NCBI GenBank assembly: GCA_949927455.1
Contig: CATLEX010000006.1
Location: forward strand, 1 to 38,226
Length of the DNA: 38,226 bases
Reading direction: 5' to 3'
Origin: an uncultured Clostridia bacterium
Lineage (GTDB): Bacteria; Bacillota; Clostridia; TANB77; CAG-508
Numbering within the stretch: the first letter of the stretch is position 1; every line of letters starts with the position of its first letter. The notes under the pieces are model-generated. The model saw only the letters and a list, made by a program, of their open reading frames with translations. It was not told the origin of the DNA and made no database searches. Positions 19,601 to 29,438 of the stretch are shown here, piece after piece. The translations under genes and the position numbers were made by a program.

Positions 19601-21471
19601 CCATTTACTTTATAAAATTCTCCTGAATAATCTCCATTTTCGTCTGGTATACATACATATAATTCATCATTTTTAGTGCCTCTTTCTTTTTCATATAAAG
19701 TCCATCTTTCACCTGTTCTTTCTTCATAATTACTATCTGTAAGAATATATTCACCATTTTTCTCATGTTCATTTAAAGCTGTCGCTGTAAAATATACATT
19801 TCTAAACCAATGGTCTGTTACACAATTGATGTATGGAACAAAAGTATCAAATTTCTTCTCTGTCATTGCTCCTAATGCTAGATATATTTGCTGCAAATAT
19901 TGCTGACAATTATTACATGTTATATTTTGCCCCAAAACATCTACACTATATGGATTTTCTGCACTACAAGGTCCATTTGTATTTTCACATTTATAATCTT
20001 CTGTTGTATTTATCAAATCAGGCTTTCTTGAAATAATTCGATAAGATGCTGCTTGTGTAATACTATTTTGAGCTACCCAATCCCAATCTAATCCTCCATC
20101 TTGAAATGCGTCCCATGGCGTATGTGTTTCATTAATAAAATCATCATAAGTTACAACATTTCCATTTTGTAGTCTAATTCCACCTTTTGTTGTATTTCCT
20201 GTTGTTGTAGCAAGTAAAATTTCTACATCTGTGTTAAAAGAAGTTGCCAACTTGTAGCTTAAATCTGGCGCCATTGTAGCAATATGTGTTGCAAGCAAAA
20301 ATTCTAATGGCATTGAATATCTTCCTGTCCAACCATCTAATTTATAAGAAAAAGTTTGATTATGCCCTAGTCCAATTGCTGAAATATTTAATGTTGATGT
20401 TTTTCCTCTACTAACCTTTATGGAACTTGTAATCTCATCCCAATCTGTAAATATGGACTTAAAACCCGCAAAAATCGCACCAGTTCCACTTCCAATTATT
20501 GGTGCAATAATATCTCCAGTCATTGCTCCATGCATCATTTTGTCTCCAATAGAACCATATGGTTCTCCTGCAATACCAGTAACTCTATTATCTGCTCCCT
20601 TTTGTTTATAAATACTAATTAAACCAGAACCCCAATTTGTCCCATCAAATATTCCTCCAAAAAAGTGTTTTGCATTGGTTGTCATTGACCTAAAATTCAA
20701 ATTATGGTTTTTTATGTAGTAAGCATAATTATCTGAAATTAAATATGTCGTAATATTTCGATAAGCATCTTTTTCCTCTAATTTTTCTATTAATGTTTGG
20801 TTACCTTCTTCATCTTGGTCAAAAAACTTATAGTTACCATTATCATCTTTTACACTTTCATCTTTAGCATTTACAAAACCATAACCATATAAGTCATATC
20901 CCATTTGCTCAATATTGTTCAGCGCTGTGACAATATCACCATCATGTACTACTGTTTCTCCACCAGATATTATGGATTTACAAGTATCAAAAAAGTTTTG
21001 TGCAATTTGTTTGAAACCACTTAGTAACATTCCCCAACCTGTTAGAATAAAAGTCAGCAAACCAATAATAATCATAATCATCAAAATCCAAAAACCAAGT
21101 AATGCTATAATTTTTCCTAATTTCATAGCAAGTTTTGAGAAATTTTCTGCTTTTTTGGCTATCTTTTGAACTTTCTTGGTTTTCTCTTCTAATTTTGCAG
21201 CTCTCTTTTCAAGTTTTTGAGCATTTCGTGTTAACTGTTGTCCTCTAACACCACCTGTTGAATTAGCAAGTTGTCTTTTTGCTCCTGCCTTTTCCCTCAT
21301 TTTTCCAGCTTTACTTGTCATTTTGTTACTTAGTCCATTTGCTTTATCTGCAATATTTTGTAAATCATTTGCTACATTAGATAATGGTCTTCTCATACCA
21401 CCACCAGTATTTTGTTCTTGATTTTCCATCTCTTCTTCATTCTCGTCCATAGGTTTCACCTCCTTTTGCAC
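16696..21471 (-). CDS. Large T4SS-associated cell-wall hydrolase (NlpC/P60-like plus lysozyme-like C-terminus)
   Basis: 1591 aa; TM near residue 130; 'NKFYDCSSYVSWCLQLVG...LEPGMILIYSGHVNIYAGDGMYYDGG' (NlpC/P60-type Cys/His); 'AVLAPVTGEVVKYG' (M23/lipoyl-like beta); C-terminal 'LQAFVCIRHNYGNL...FAEVLRKRRRVEWILITEGRY' resembles phage-type lysozyme. Confidence 0.75.
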   Translation of the reverse strand: MQKEVKPMDENEEEMENQEQNTGGGMRRPLSNVANDLQNIADKANGLSNKMTSKAGKMREKAGAKRQLANSTGGVRGQQLTRNAQKLEKRAAKLEEKTKKVQKIAKKAENFSKLAMKLGKIIALLGFWILMIMIIIGLLTFILTGWGMLLSGFKQIAQNFFDTCKSIISGGETVVHDGDIVTALNNIEQMGYDLYGYGFVNAKDESVKDDNGNYKFFDQDEEGNQTLIEKLEEKDAYRNITTYLISDNYAYYIKNHNLNFRSMTTNAKHFFGGIFDGTNWGSGLISIYKQKGADNRVTGIAGEPYGSIGDKMMHGAMTGDIIAPIIGSGTGAIFAGFKSIFTDWDEITSSIKVSRGKTSTLNISAIGLGHNQTFSYKLDGWTGRYSMPLEFLLATHIATMAPDLSYKLATSFNTDVEILLATTTGNTTKGGIRLQNGNVVTYDDFINETHTPWDAFQDGGLDWDWVAQNSITQAASYRIISRKPDLINTTEDYKCENTNGPCSAENPYSVDVLGQNITCNNCQQYLQQIYLALGAMTEKKFDTFVPYINCVTDHWFRNVYFTATALNEHEKNGEYILTDSNYEERTGERWTLYEKERGTKNDELYVCIPDENGDYSGEFYKVNGNYIICREVEAGKGDYSLGEEGEATYIKKDKGNYKLYQIIDSSSDDSTARYSEYSNNSIEKFKVSRKARTAKKESGWTAYDGNVKVQDGGWKEMEVTDDTTGSLQKVKNLGLTPVYQAVKGTVLQSDDGVRGQTNEKIKQMFLDDYYIYDGSGTRAALIEEAKNMVRAKGVLAEKIDNPDTFRALFAKEKLIEAEYNGEKISATIEEISGPVNLLQNSLTAFEILTNMHTLDSEYIYHDFKELVVELNYFDKEDLTEAEDRVMMFPVADISSAGWPVTRYDKSEEFYGTLVHSSEDYKASRAETLEELQELLSQEEIEEEEEEEPETTAPIQPENQPQTSENLLVQAAKDIFDYVAADGGYDYSQANRASSFEASKTNKFYDCSSYVSWCLQLVGIFDEGKTISSDTIKSAEQLVDYYHSGAPSTLEPGMILIYSGHVNIYAGDGMYYDGGEHHGIRYKTYNKTILGYISIPNNKMTYNGVTGSSNGTTMNAAEFTGFEGGEAVLAPVTGEVVKYGTVERTNMELVKNGKSEEEAKEEVGFIKIRVLGNTECLPGKRNGCTYFKKNEAQNGYNYFWQEYSDASITNHVIYIEGFDVSKILGNSPDSDNSVNGGNIKKLSAYIQSDEGQESCHYETDYQVPVLLDESKTNELREKEEAKEKAEYTITKGDRIYIKEGAVIGYTYKQEDAKTVEKTVNITKEQAEEEAEEKVDKKDKNKNDKTKTETTENNEEDAEEMVSATYKVGNYMRIIFRDRDDQVVENVEDYMEIDDGAGLNIGELDDEKFLYWLGVKLESGQLEQRDGKWYSIVKDIGDSQGKSTHMFGLTKSINQFASEMGYTGGFEREAIPLEECVDVFLALVERDKTYIKGELGEDISDNYLQAFVCIRHNYGNLTNRADEYKQNHSVSETTWTTYNGDFAEVLRKRRRVEWILITEGRYCNPYTNGEFEEIEFPSETPFTDWCKEHDLIH

Positions 21472-21474
21472 AAA

Positions 21475-22443
21475 TTAATGATTTTGATTTATCGGTAAAT
21501 TCACACTAAATTTTGCAATTGCATTTTGTATTTCTGATTGAATTATTTCTTCTGCTACATCTTTTGTACCAGAATATTGTTCCATTACTCTTACAGCACC
21601 AAATGTCAAACTAGTTGCTTCATTATGATTATCATAAAACTTTTGAAACTGCAATTGCTTTGTAATACTCTCCTTTGGCTCTAATACTAAACTCACACTA
21701 TTGACTGCATCTCTTGTATCATTAGATGCCAATGTTAAAAATATTTCGTTTTCCTCTTGCAAATCTGAAATAACAATTGTATAATCTGAACGATTGGTTA
21801 TCTTCAAAATATATGTTTCATAACTATAATATTTTTGAACTGCTTGCAAATCAACCTTCAAATATTCATTTTCTGATACATTGTGAATTTCCTCATAATC
21901 AATAAAACTTCCTACTGCCATTTCAAGTGTTCCATTTTTTTGTTTCTTAAAAACAATTTTTTCTTCTGTAAAAGAATAAGTTGTATTGGTAAGCCCTGTT
22001 GCTAAAAAATCCTCCATATACTTAATTTGATAAATATAGGTATTGCCTTCATTAGAATAATTTTGAATTACATAACGTTTTGCTGTCCCAACCTTATTTA
22101 AAGCATAACTTGTAAAATCATCTATACTATTTTCAAAACTATACTGTTTGCAACTATCTGATAGCATCTCAAACGCTTGCTCCACATTACCTTCCAATAA
22201 ATAATTCACATACTTGTCTAACATTTCTTCTACATCATTACTTATTTTTTGAGGTACAGAACTCTTCTCATCCATAACTGAAGTATGTGGTTCATAAGTT
22301 GTTTGCAAATCCATTTTTGGCTTATAATTTTTCAAAAGCAAATTAACAAAAAATATTCCAGCCCAAACACACACAACAATAAAAATCACTTTCGCATTTT
22401 TCTTTAAAAAATGCAAAATTTTAAGCCTAAATTCAGTAAACAT
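21475..22443 (-). CDS. Membrane-anchored extracytoplasmic T4SS component (VirB8/TcpC or NTF2-like candidate)
   Basis: 322 aa; one N-terminal TM; 'LDKYVNYLLEGNVEQAFEMLSDSCKQYSFENSIDDFTSYALNKVG' NTF2-like pattern, then a DUF4352-like beta-rich domain. Confidence 0.5.
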   Translation of the reverse strand: MFTEFRLKILHFLKKNAKVIFIVVCVWAGIFFVNLLLKNYKPKMDLQTTYEPHTSVMDEKSSVPQKISNDVEEMLDKYVNYLLEGNVEQAFEMLSDSCKQYSFENSIDDFTSYALNKVGTAKRYVIQNYSNEGNTYIYQIKYMEDFLATGLTNTTYSFTEEKIVFKKQKNGTLEMAVGSFIDYEEIHNVSENEYLKVDLQAVQKYYSYETYILKITNRSDYTIVISDLQEENEIFLTLASNDTRDAVNSVSLVLEPKESITKQLQFQKFYDNHNEATSLTFGAVRVMEQYSGTKDVAEEIIQSEIQNAIAKFSVNLPINQNH

Positions 22444-22464
22444 ATCTTCTCCTTAAAAATTTAT

Positions 22465-22998
22465 TTAAATCACACTAAATGACAAAACAAAATCATAATA
22501 ATCGTTTTCTTGAATTACAATGTTCATTTCTTTTTTCTCACTAGGCTTACCATTGATAGCATCTATAATAGATATCCACAAAATATACATATTTTCATTT
22601 CTTTCAATATTCTCATGTTTTATATCAGACATTTCTGAAAATACAGTTGGTATATATTTTTCAAAATCCTCTAGTGTAGGAAAATAAGTTTTTTTAAAAT
22701 CCTCATAAAGCAAACTATATGCCTTTTCATATTTTTCCTCTTCTATGTATTGTAAAAATATTCCAAAATAATATTCCATTCTCTCTCTTTCTTCCATTCC
22801 CTGTAATGCTTCAATTATTTTTTGGTTAGTATCTTCTTCTAATTCCTCTATTGTCATTTCTTCTTGAGTTCCTATCATTTCATTTTTAGCCATTTTCAAA
22901 TTTAAAATGGTAGATAATAAAACTGCAAATATAAGAAGCAATATGATTAAATATAACAACTTTTCTTTCTTTGAAAATTGAATTTTATTTTTCTGCAT
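22465..22998 (-). CDS. Membrane-anchored small T4SS-cluster protein, possible NTF2-like domain
   Basis: 177 aa; N-terminal TM; 'FGIFLQYIEEEKYEKAYSLLYEDFKKTYFPTLEDFEKYIPTVF' parallels the 322-aa neighbour. Confidence 0.5.
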   Translation of the reverse strand: MQKNKIQFSKKEKLLYLIILLLIFAVLLSTILNLKMAKNEMIGTQEEMTIEELEEDTNQKIIEALQGMEERERMEYYFGIFLQYIEEEKYEKAYSLLYEDFKKTYFPTLEDFEKYIPTVFSEMSDIKHENIERNENMYILWISIIDAINGKPSEKKEMNIVIQENDYYDFVLSFSVI

Positions 22999-23018
22999 TT
23001 TATATCTCCTTACTTTAA

Positions 23019-25598
23019 TTAGGGATTAGGAGGTGTTGGTGGAGTTGGTGGTGTAGGAGGATTTGGTACTTGTTGAGTAATATCATAATTATCTGTTTGA
23101 TAATAATTAACATCTACTTTTTTCACTACAATTCTACCATATGTATCTACATCATAATTGTTTGTATCTCTTGCAGAAGAAGTCTGTGTAGCTAGTTGAG
23201 ATTTCATATAAGTATTCAAAAACTTCCTTGAAGCTTCAATTGCTCCTTGTTTATCCTCATCAGTAACAGCACTCGATAAATTTAACATACTCATAATTCC
23301 ATTCAAATCTAGAGTTTGATCTTTATCAATTGCTTGTATTTGAGCTTTGTAAACAAATTCAGCAGCAGCTTTTTGATCATCATGAAAAAAGTCTTTTGTT
23401 AATTTACTTACTAAATCTCTTTGTTCTTTTACCAATTCTTTATATAAACCTGCATTACTTTCACCCACAGATTGTGCCAATAAAGCAACTGTTTTATTTC
23501 TAGCCTCCTCTTGGCTCCACCCCTCTAACACTGCCATTTTGCTAATTAGTGCTGCTGTTTCTTGTGAACTAGTATCTGAAACTCTTTCCAAAATTCCACC
23601 AACAATACCTTGACCACCTATCAAATTCCCCACAGAATATCCTGTTGCTAAATCTCCAGAAGCACCATAACCAAATGCAATACCTGCCATTGTTGAAGTA
23701 ACTGATAAAGTGTCTTTCAATCCTGCTATCATTGCCTTTCCAGAATCTGTTTGCGTCCATTTTTGAACACCTTTATAAGCATCAGAAATTCCTTTAATTG
23801 TCCTTGTTGGAACACTAGTATCATGAATAATTCGCCCATTTTTTTCTTCTCGCATTTTTTGTTTTGCTTCACTCATATCTCTTCTTGCTCTTCTTGCCTC
23901 TTCTGTATAAGTTCCATCTGGATTTCTATGTTCTGCTTGTCGTTTTAATTTCTCATATTCTCCTTGACCATGTTCTTTATCATATTCTTTCTTTGTTTCA
24001 TTTTCAATCATTACATCATACGCACCATCTCCATGAACAGCATCATATCTTTCTCTGGCTTTATGCGTTTTTCTTGCATATTTTTCTTTTTGTCTATCTG
24101 CAACTTTTTTGTTTTTATTTTCTGTTCTTTCTACTTTCTTATTTGTAACATCTTGTTGATATTGTTCTGTTTTCTTATATGCTTTAAATTCTTCTTTGGT
24201 CATATTTTCCATTTTTTCTTTTTTCACATCTCTTTTAGCAGCTAAATCTCTTACTCCACCTGTTAAAGCTCTAAAACCTCCTGCATTTTTAAAATATGAT
24301 GCACTTTGAACAACTCCTCTACCCATTGATGCAAATTTGTTGGTCGCATTCATAAAATCTCTTGCTGGTGCAGACATTGCTGGCATTGATTGAGCTTCAA
24401 AATGGAATATCTTTCTTAAAAGTTCTTCTGCCGTTTTCATAAATTTTAATACAGCAAAAGCTAAAACATAAACTCCAATTGCTTTAAATCCCCAAGACGT
24501 TCCTTGTATAATTTGTGATATTGCCCCAAAAAATGCTAAATATATTACACAATGAAATGGCTGAATTAAAATATTATAGGTAAATTCTTTTAACCATACA
24601 TTTAAAGCTTGTGCTTTTCCATCTCCCATTTTGTCAATTGAATAAGTAATTGTAATTAGTGGTGCAACGATAATTAAAAAACCAATTGTAATCATACGTT
24701 TTAAATAAAACATTAAATAAGTAAAGGCTTGCCCTTGCATAAAGCAATACATAAAAGCAGCAAAGAACCCTGCAATACCATTTGACCAAATATCTTTAAA
24801 TAATTGAGTATCTAAATATTCTCCTATTGTCTGTGTTCCTCCTACTAAAGTTGATTTTAATAAACCTCCTAATGCCGTAACCAAAGTAGTATTAATGGAA
24901 ATCACAAATATCATAATATAATGTAACATAAATAACAATGCTAAACTAGTTGCCCAATCTGTTAACATTTGTTTATACTTTGCTTGTTCAGAAGCAATAG
25001 TTGATAATGCCATTCGAATTCCAACATAAATTAAAATTACTAATAAAATAGCTGCTGAAATTAATCGCATAATATAGTACCATTTTGCAACTGCAGTTCT
25101 AAAAACAGCAATGGTTCCATCTCCTTCTATGTTGAAAAAGTTGACATCCATAAAATCAATTCCACCAAAGGAACCATCTGGATCTTTATAACCTGCAAAC
25201 AAAATATGTTCAATTGTAACATTACTAATTTTCCACATTCCAAAGCTAGCGCAAGCATTCATTAATATTTTTAGAATTTTACCTATTAATAGCAAAAGCA
25301 TATTGGGAATAAACATTACTACTGCAACCAAACCTGTTAACCCTTTCTCGAAAATTCCCATTTCTTTATCATCTTTTGTAACTTCAGAAATAATACCACC
25401 TTTTTTAGAATTCTCTTCATCCACAGAAATAGCACTTCCACTCACAGCAGATGGCGTTGTTGCCAATGTGCTACTACTAAAAACAATGAAAAAACAATTT
25501 GTTAGTACAAATATCAAAGAAATAACAAATATTAAATTTTTTTTCACTCTTTTATTTATTTTCATATCTACACCACCATTCTTTCTGTTCTTATCCAC
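23019..25598 (-). CDS. VirB6/TrbL-like polytopic membrane protein with long charged tail and Pro-rich C-terminus
   Basis: 859 aa; 'RTAVAKWYYIMRLISAAILLVILIYVGIRMALSTIASEQAKYKQMLTDW...FLIIVAPLITITYSIDKMGDGKAQALNVWLKEFTYNILIQPFHCVIY'; C-terminus PPTPPTPPTPPNP. Confidence 0.75.
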   Translation of the reverse strand: MDKNRKNGGVDMKINKRVKKNLIFVISLIFVLTNCFFIVFSSSTLATTPSAVSGSAISVDEENSKKGGIISEVTKDDKEMGIFEKGLTGLVAVVMFIPNMLLLLIGKILKILMNACASFGMWKISNVTIEHILFAGYKDPDGSFGGIDFMDVNFFNIEGDGTIAVFRTAVAKWYYIMRLISAAILLVILIYVGIRMALSTIASEQAKYKQMLTDWATSLALLFMLHYIMIFVISINTTLVTALGGLLKSTLVGGTQTIGEYLDTQLFKDIWSNGIAGFFAAFMYCFMQGQAFTYLMFYLKRMITIGFLIIVAPLITITYSIDKMGDGKAQALNVWLKEFTYNILIQPFHCVIYLAFFGAISQIIQGTSWGFKAIGVYVLAFAVLKFMKTAEELLRKIFHFEAQSMPAMSAPARDFMNATNKFASMGRGVVQSASYFKNAGGFRALTGGVRDLAAKRDVKKEKMENMTKEEFKAYKKTEQYQQDVTNKKVERTENKNKKVADRQKEKYARKTHKARERYDAVHGDGAYDVMIENETKKEYDKEHGQGEYEKLKRQAEHRNPDGTYTEEARRARRDMSEAKQKMREEKNGRIIHDTSVPTRTIKGISDAYKGVQKWTQTDSGKAMIAGLKDTLSVTSTMAGIAFGYGASGDLATGYSVGNLIGGQGIVGGILERVSDTSSQETAALISKMAVLEGWSQEEARNKTVALLAQSVGESNAGLYKELVKEQRDLVSKLTKDFFHDDQKAAAEFVYKAQIQAIDKDQTLDLNGIMSMLNLSSAVTDEDKQGAIEASRKFLNTYMKSQLATQTSSARDTNNYDVDTYGRIVVKKVDVNYYQTDNYDITQQVPNPPTPPTPPTPPNP

Positions 25599-28500
25599 TA
25601 TTGATTACATCAATTAGATTTTCCTGAGCATACAAAATTTTTCCTAAAGCATCCATTTTCAATTGATCAACTACTTTTTGACTACCATCTTTTTTCGGAT
25701 TCCATCTTCTGCTTCCATCTCTTTGACGATCAAATACTAACGCTCCATCTCGATTCGTTTCTTGATAATTTTCTATTCTAATTCTGTCTTCGTTTGTTAC
25801 ACTTTTTGCTTTTTTTCCCAATCGTTCTGCTTCAACATTTGTACTTCCTATTTTGGAAATCAAAAATGCTAATTCCAGTTGTTTCTTATTTTCTAAATTT
25901 GCAGTTGTATCTGCACAAACTGCTTCTTCAACTTTTGCTTTAGTTCGATTAGTTCTTCGATTTATTTCTCTATCCTCTAATTTTTTCTTATCTTGATTTC
26001 GTCCTGTTACATTTACTTCTTCTACACTATCTGTCCCATCTGTTACTGCTCGTTTCATCCTATCAGATAGTTCAATTTCGTCTTTTTTCTTATCTTGACC
26101 AGAAATTTTTCTAATTACCTCAGCAGACTTTTTCGAAGCCTCTGACAACATTTTCTCTTTAATCACATCATAAATTCCTAATTTTGCTTCATCTGTTTGC
26201 AATTTACTTGCATCTTGTATTCCATTTCTTTGCATATATTCTAAGCAGCCATTTACTGCTACTCTTTTCTCTAGCATTTCATTTGTCTGTTGTGCATTCT
26301 CTGTCATTTTTTGATAAACATTTTGAATATTTCGACTGCTAATCAAATTATCTTCAGCCTTTATCTCTCCCCTTTTGATAATTCCTTTTGCTTCCAATAC
26401 AGCAATTAAATTATCTTTAATTTGTACAACATCTTTATCAGACATACTAGTATTAGTAATATCAACTATACCTCTGTCAGAAAAATATTTCGTAATTTGA
26501 TTTTGAATTAAATCATCTTTCTTTTGCCTGATTTGAACTCTCATTCTTTCAATCTTGTCTTTTCTTGAAATACCTGTACTATCTTCTATCTTTTCAATTT
26601 TTTCTAAAAATTCGTCCTGTTTTACTTCTAAATCATCTTTAAAATCAACTTCAAATAATTTATTTCCTACTTGAACAACATTATCATCATTCATTTTATC
26701 AGCAAATGACAATTCTCTTATTGATTTTTTCTGGACATCAGCTCTTTGCTCTTTTTCTTCTGCTTCAAACTTTTCTCTATATTCATCAGCAAGCAGCTCG
26801 GCTTCTCTTTGATTTAATTGTTGCAAAGTATTTTTAAATTTCTTTCGAAATTCTTTTTGTGAAATTTCCAACAATTTTTCTTGTTCAATTGCACTAATCC
26901 CTGATGGTCTATTCATGTATCTACTAAATTTTCTATGAATATGACCTTTCAAGCGGATTGGTTTATTATGAATAATTCTATCTGCTAAATCTGGATGTCT
27001 TCTTCCATTCTTTTTCGTTATTTTACTACCAGCTTCCCAAATTTCTCTTCCAAGTTCAAGTTGCATTGTACGCTGAGCACCTGACGAAAAAGCGTTAAAA
27101 ACATAATTTTTATCTTTTTTATAACTTGGTCTATTTTTCACTTTTCTTACTCGAGTTGCAAAGTCTAATTTAGAAGTTGCAGCATTTCCAAGCAACGCTA
27201 AACCTACTGTAGGGTTCATTACAAAAGTTGGCCAACCTGCAACAGAAGCAAAAACACCTAAAATAGAATTTTTCCAAAATTTAAATTCCTTTTTTAATTC
27301 TTTTTCACTTGCACTTGATATTCCTAATATCTTTGTCCATTTCAAATTTTCCATGAACTGTTTTCCAACAGAATATTGTTTTTTACGTAAAGATAGTCCT
27401 TTTATGCCTCCTTGCCTTACTGTTTTCCTACGACGATATTTTCCATCTACATAGTAATGAATTCTTTTACCATTTCGGTCTTTCACAATATCTCCATTTT
27501 TATCTCTTTTAGCTTTCATATGCCATCTTGCATCTTTTTGAACATATGCTTTTGGATCAAAAAATGTTTTAATATTTCCAACAAAAGTATCATCCATTAA
27601 GTCACCTTGCATATTATTTAGTGCAGTTAATTCTTTTCTATATTCAATTTCGTCTTTTAAATCTGCTAATTTTTCTTCTTCTTCTTGAATGGCTGCTTTT
27701 CTTCCTGCTATTGCTGTTTCTAAATCTCGAAGTTCTCCTTTTGCAATTTGCTCGCCTGTTCTATCCCTTGCTACTGTACTCCAACCTCGTTCTTGTAATA
27801 ATGTTCTACGCTCTTGCTCTTCTTCTTCCAATTGTTTTTTCTGTCTTGCAATTTCCTCTTCTCTTTCCTGTTGTTTCATTTCAAGCTCGCCCATTTCCTC
27901 TTGTTCTTTTCGTTCTGCTTCATCATTTTTCTCTGCTTTATGTTTCATAACTTCTACAAAACCAGCCTCCACAGCAGACCTAAGCGGTTTACTTGCAATT
28001 CTATAAGTTAATTTCATAGCTTCTTTTCCTAGTTTTCCACCAACAACTGCATTGCTAAGACCTTTCGCCTTATCTTGAATTTCCTTAAATCCAATGTTTT
28101 CCATATCACTAGTCAGACTACCTTTACCGCCAACCAATTTAAACATTGACCTTAACATTTTATCTGCCTTTAACATAAAATTCAATAAAACAAAAGCAAC
28201 TATAACACCTGGCAATGATACCATTGAGAACTGAAGTGCCATTGAAACAAAGGATACATATATAATCACATGAAAAATTTGAATAATAACTGTCATAACA
28301 TACTCATTAAGCCAGCCTGAAAATATTTTCGATTTTCCTGTTATAACCTTATTAATTGCATAAGAAGCTGCAATAACTGGAGCCACTAAAGTAAGAATCA
28401 TAACATTAAACACCCTAATAATATACATAATAGCAAATCGCCAAGCATAATATACTAGTACACCATAAATAACCATTCCTGTAAAGCCATCTATTACATT

Positions 28501-29427
28501 TAAACTATATGCTCTTGTCCTTGCTGATTCATACAACGTTGTTTCCATATCTTTTGTTGTAATACTACTTTCTAAGCCATATTGATATTCTTCTAAAATT
28601 TCTTGCTTTTCTGATTCTGTAAGCAATGGCTCTAAAGCTTCAACAACTGTATCATTAATACTAAAAATCACAAGCATAATATAATGAATTGAAAATACTA
28701 AAATCATTCCAACAACCCAATCAACTAGCATTTGCTTATAAACAGCTTTCTCAGAAGCAATGGTTGATATTGCCATTTTAATACCAATAAAGATTAATAA
28801 AACTAACATAAAAGCAATTGATATTAATCTTAACACATAATACCATTTTGCAACTGCAGTTCTAATTAGCATTGCAATTTTAACATTTTCAGAAGCTTTC
28901 TTTTTTTCTTCCTTCTTTTTTGCCTGTTTTTCTTCTTCTGTAAGGTTTGGGTCTTTATCTATCTCTTCCTCTATATTATCTGTATCCATATCCACTACTT
29001 CGAAAATATTTGCATTTAAAGTTTCTACTTTATTGAAAATAATAGTTTCAACATTAATCACATTTTGTGAATAATTATCAAGTGCCCCTCCAACTACACC
29101 AAAAAAACTATTTTCTGTATTTAAAATAGAAGTTAATATCATTTCTGCAATTTCTATCCAGCCAATGCCAACACCTCTAATAGCAAGTCCCATAATGCCC
29201 AACAAATAACCTGCAATTTCAGATAACGCATGAATAATATTTTCAAATATACCTTTATTGGCTGTTAAATTGCCTTCTTGTGTTCCTGTATAATAAAAGC
29301 CGTCACTTGTAAGTAAATCTTGAAAACGGTTGGCATGAGAATAAGAAGTCACTACAAAAAAAGACAACGTAATAGCTATCATAGATGTAACTAATAATTT
29401 ATAAGTCATTCTTGCAAGTCCTCTCAT
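25591..29427 (-). CDS. VirB6/TrbL-like polytopic protein with very long coiled-coil tail
   Basis: 1278 aa; 'RTAVAKWYYVLRLISIAFMLVLLIFIGIKMAISTIASEKAVYKQMLVDW...LVAPVIAASYAINKVITGKSKIFSGWLNEYVMTVIIQIFHVIIY'; about 850 aa of charged, coiled-coil-like sequence. Confidence 0.72.
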   Translation of the reverse strand: MRGLARMTYKLLVTSMIAITLSFFVVTSYSHANRFQDLLTSDGFYYTGTQEGNLTANKGIFENIIHALSEIAGYLLGIMGLAIRGVGIGWIEIAEMILTSILNTENSFFGVVGGALDNYSQNVINVETIIFNKVETLNANIFEVVDMDTDNIEEEIDKDPNLTEEEKQAKKKEEKKKASENVKIAMLIRTAVAKWYYVLRLISIAFMLVLLIFIGIKMAISTIASEKAVYKQMLVDWVVGMILVFSIHYIMLVIFSINDTVVEALEPLLTESEKQEILEEYQYGLESSITTKDMETTLYESARTRAYSLNVIDGFTGMVIYGVLVYYAWRFAIMYIIRVFNVMILTLVAPVIAASYAINKVITGKSKIFSGWLNEYVMTVIIQIFHVIIYVSFVSMALQFSMVSLPGVIVAFVLLNFMLKADKMLRSMFKLVGGKGSLTSDMENIGFKEIQDKAKGLSNAVVGGKLGKEAMKLTYRIASKPLRSAVEAGFVEVMKHKAEKNDEAERKEQEEMGELEMKQQEREEEIARQKKQLEEEEQERRTLLQERGWSTVARDRTGEQIAKGELRDLETAIAGRKAAIQEEEEKLADLKDEIEYRKELTALNNMQGDLMDDTFVGNIKTFFDPKAYVQKDARWHMKAKRDKNGDIVKDRNGKRIHYYVDGKYRRRKTVRQGGIKGLSLRKKQYSVGKQFMENLKWTKILGISSASEKELKKEFKFWKNSILGVFASVAGWPTFVMNPTVGLALLGNAATSKLDFATRVRKVKNRPSYKKDKNYVFNAFSSGAQRTMQLELGREIWEAGSKITKKNGRRHPDLADRIIHNKPIRLKGHIHRKFSRYMNRPSGISAIEQEKLLEISQKEFRKKFKNTLQQLNQREAELLADEYREKFEAEEKEQRADVQKKSIRELSFADKMNDDNVVQVGNKLFEVDFKDDLEVKQDEFLEKIEKIEDSTGISRKDKIERMRVQIRQKKDDLIQNQITKYFSDRGIVDITNTSMSDKDVVQIKDNLIAVLEAKGIIKRGEIKAEDNLISSRNIQNVYQKMTENAQQTNEMLEKRVAVNGCLEYMQRNGIQDASKLQTDEAKLGIYDVIKEKMLSEASKKSAEVIRKISGQDKKKDEIELSDRMKRAVTDGTDSVEEVNVTGRNQDKKKLEDREINRRTNRTKAKVEEAVCADTTANLENKKQLELAFLISKIGSTNVEAERLGKKAKSVTNEDRIRIENYQETNRDGALVFDRQRDGSRRWNPKKDGSQKVVDQLKMDALGKILYAQENLIDVINSG

Positions 29428-29438
29428 TCTTTTTCCTC

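Noticed and set aside
23023-23064. GGTGGTGTAGGAGG-type short repeats as a possible CRISPR or VNTR
   Set aside because: They encode the PPTPPTPPTPPNP tail; there is no repeat-spacer architecture anywhere in the window.
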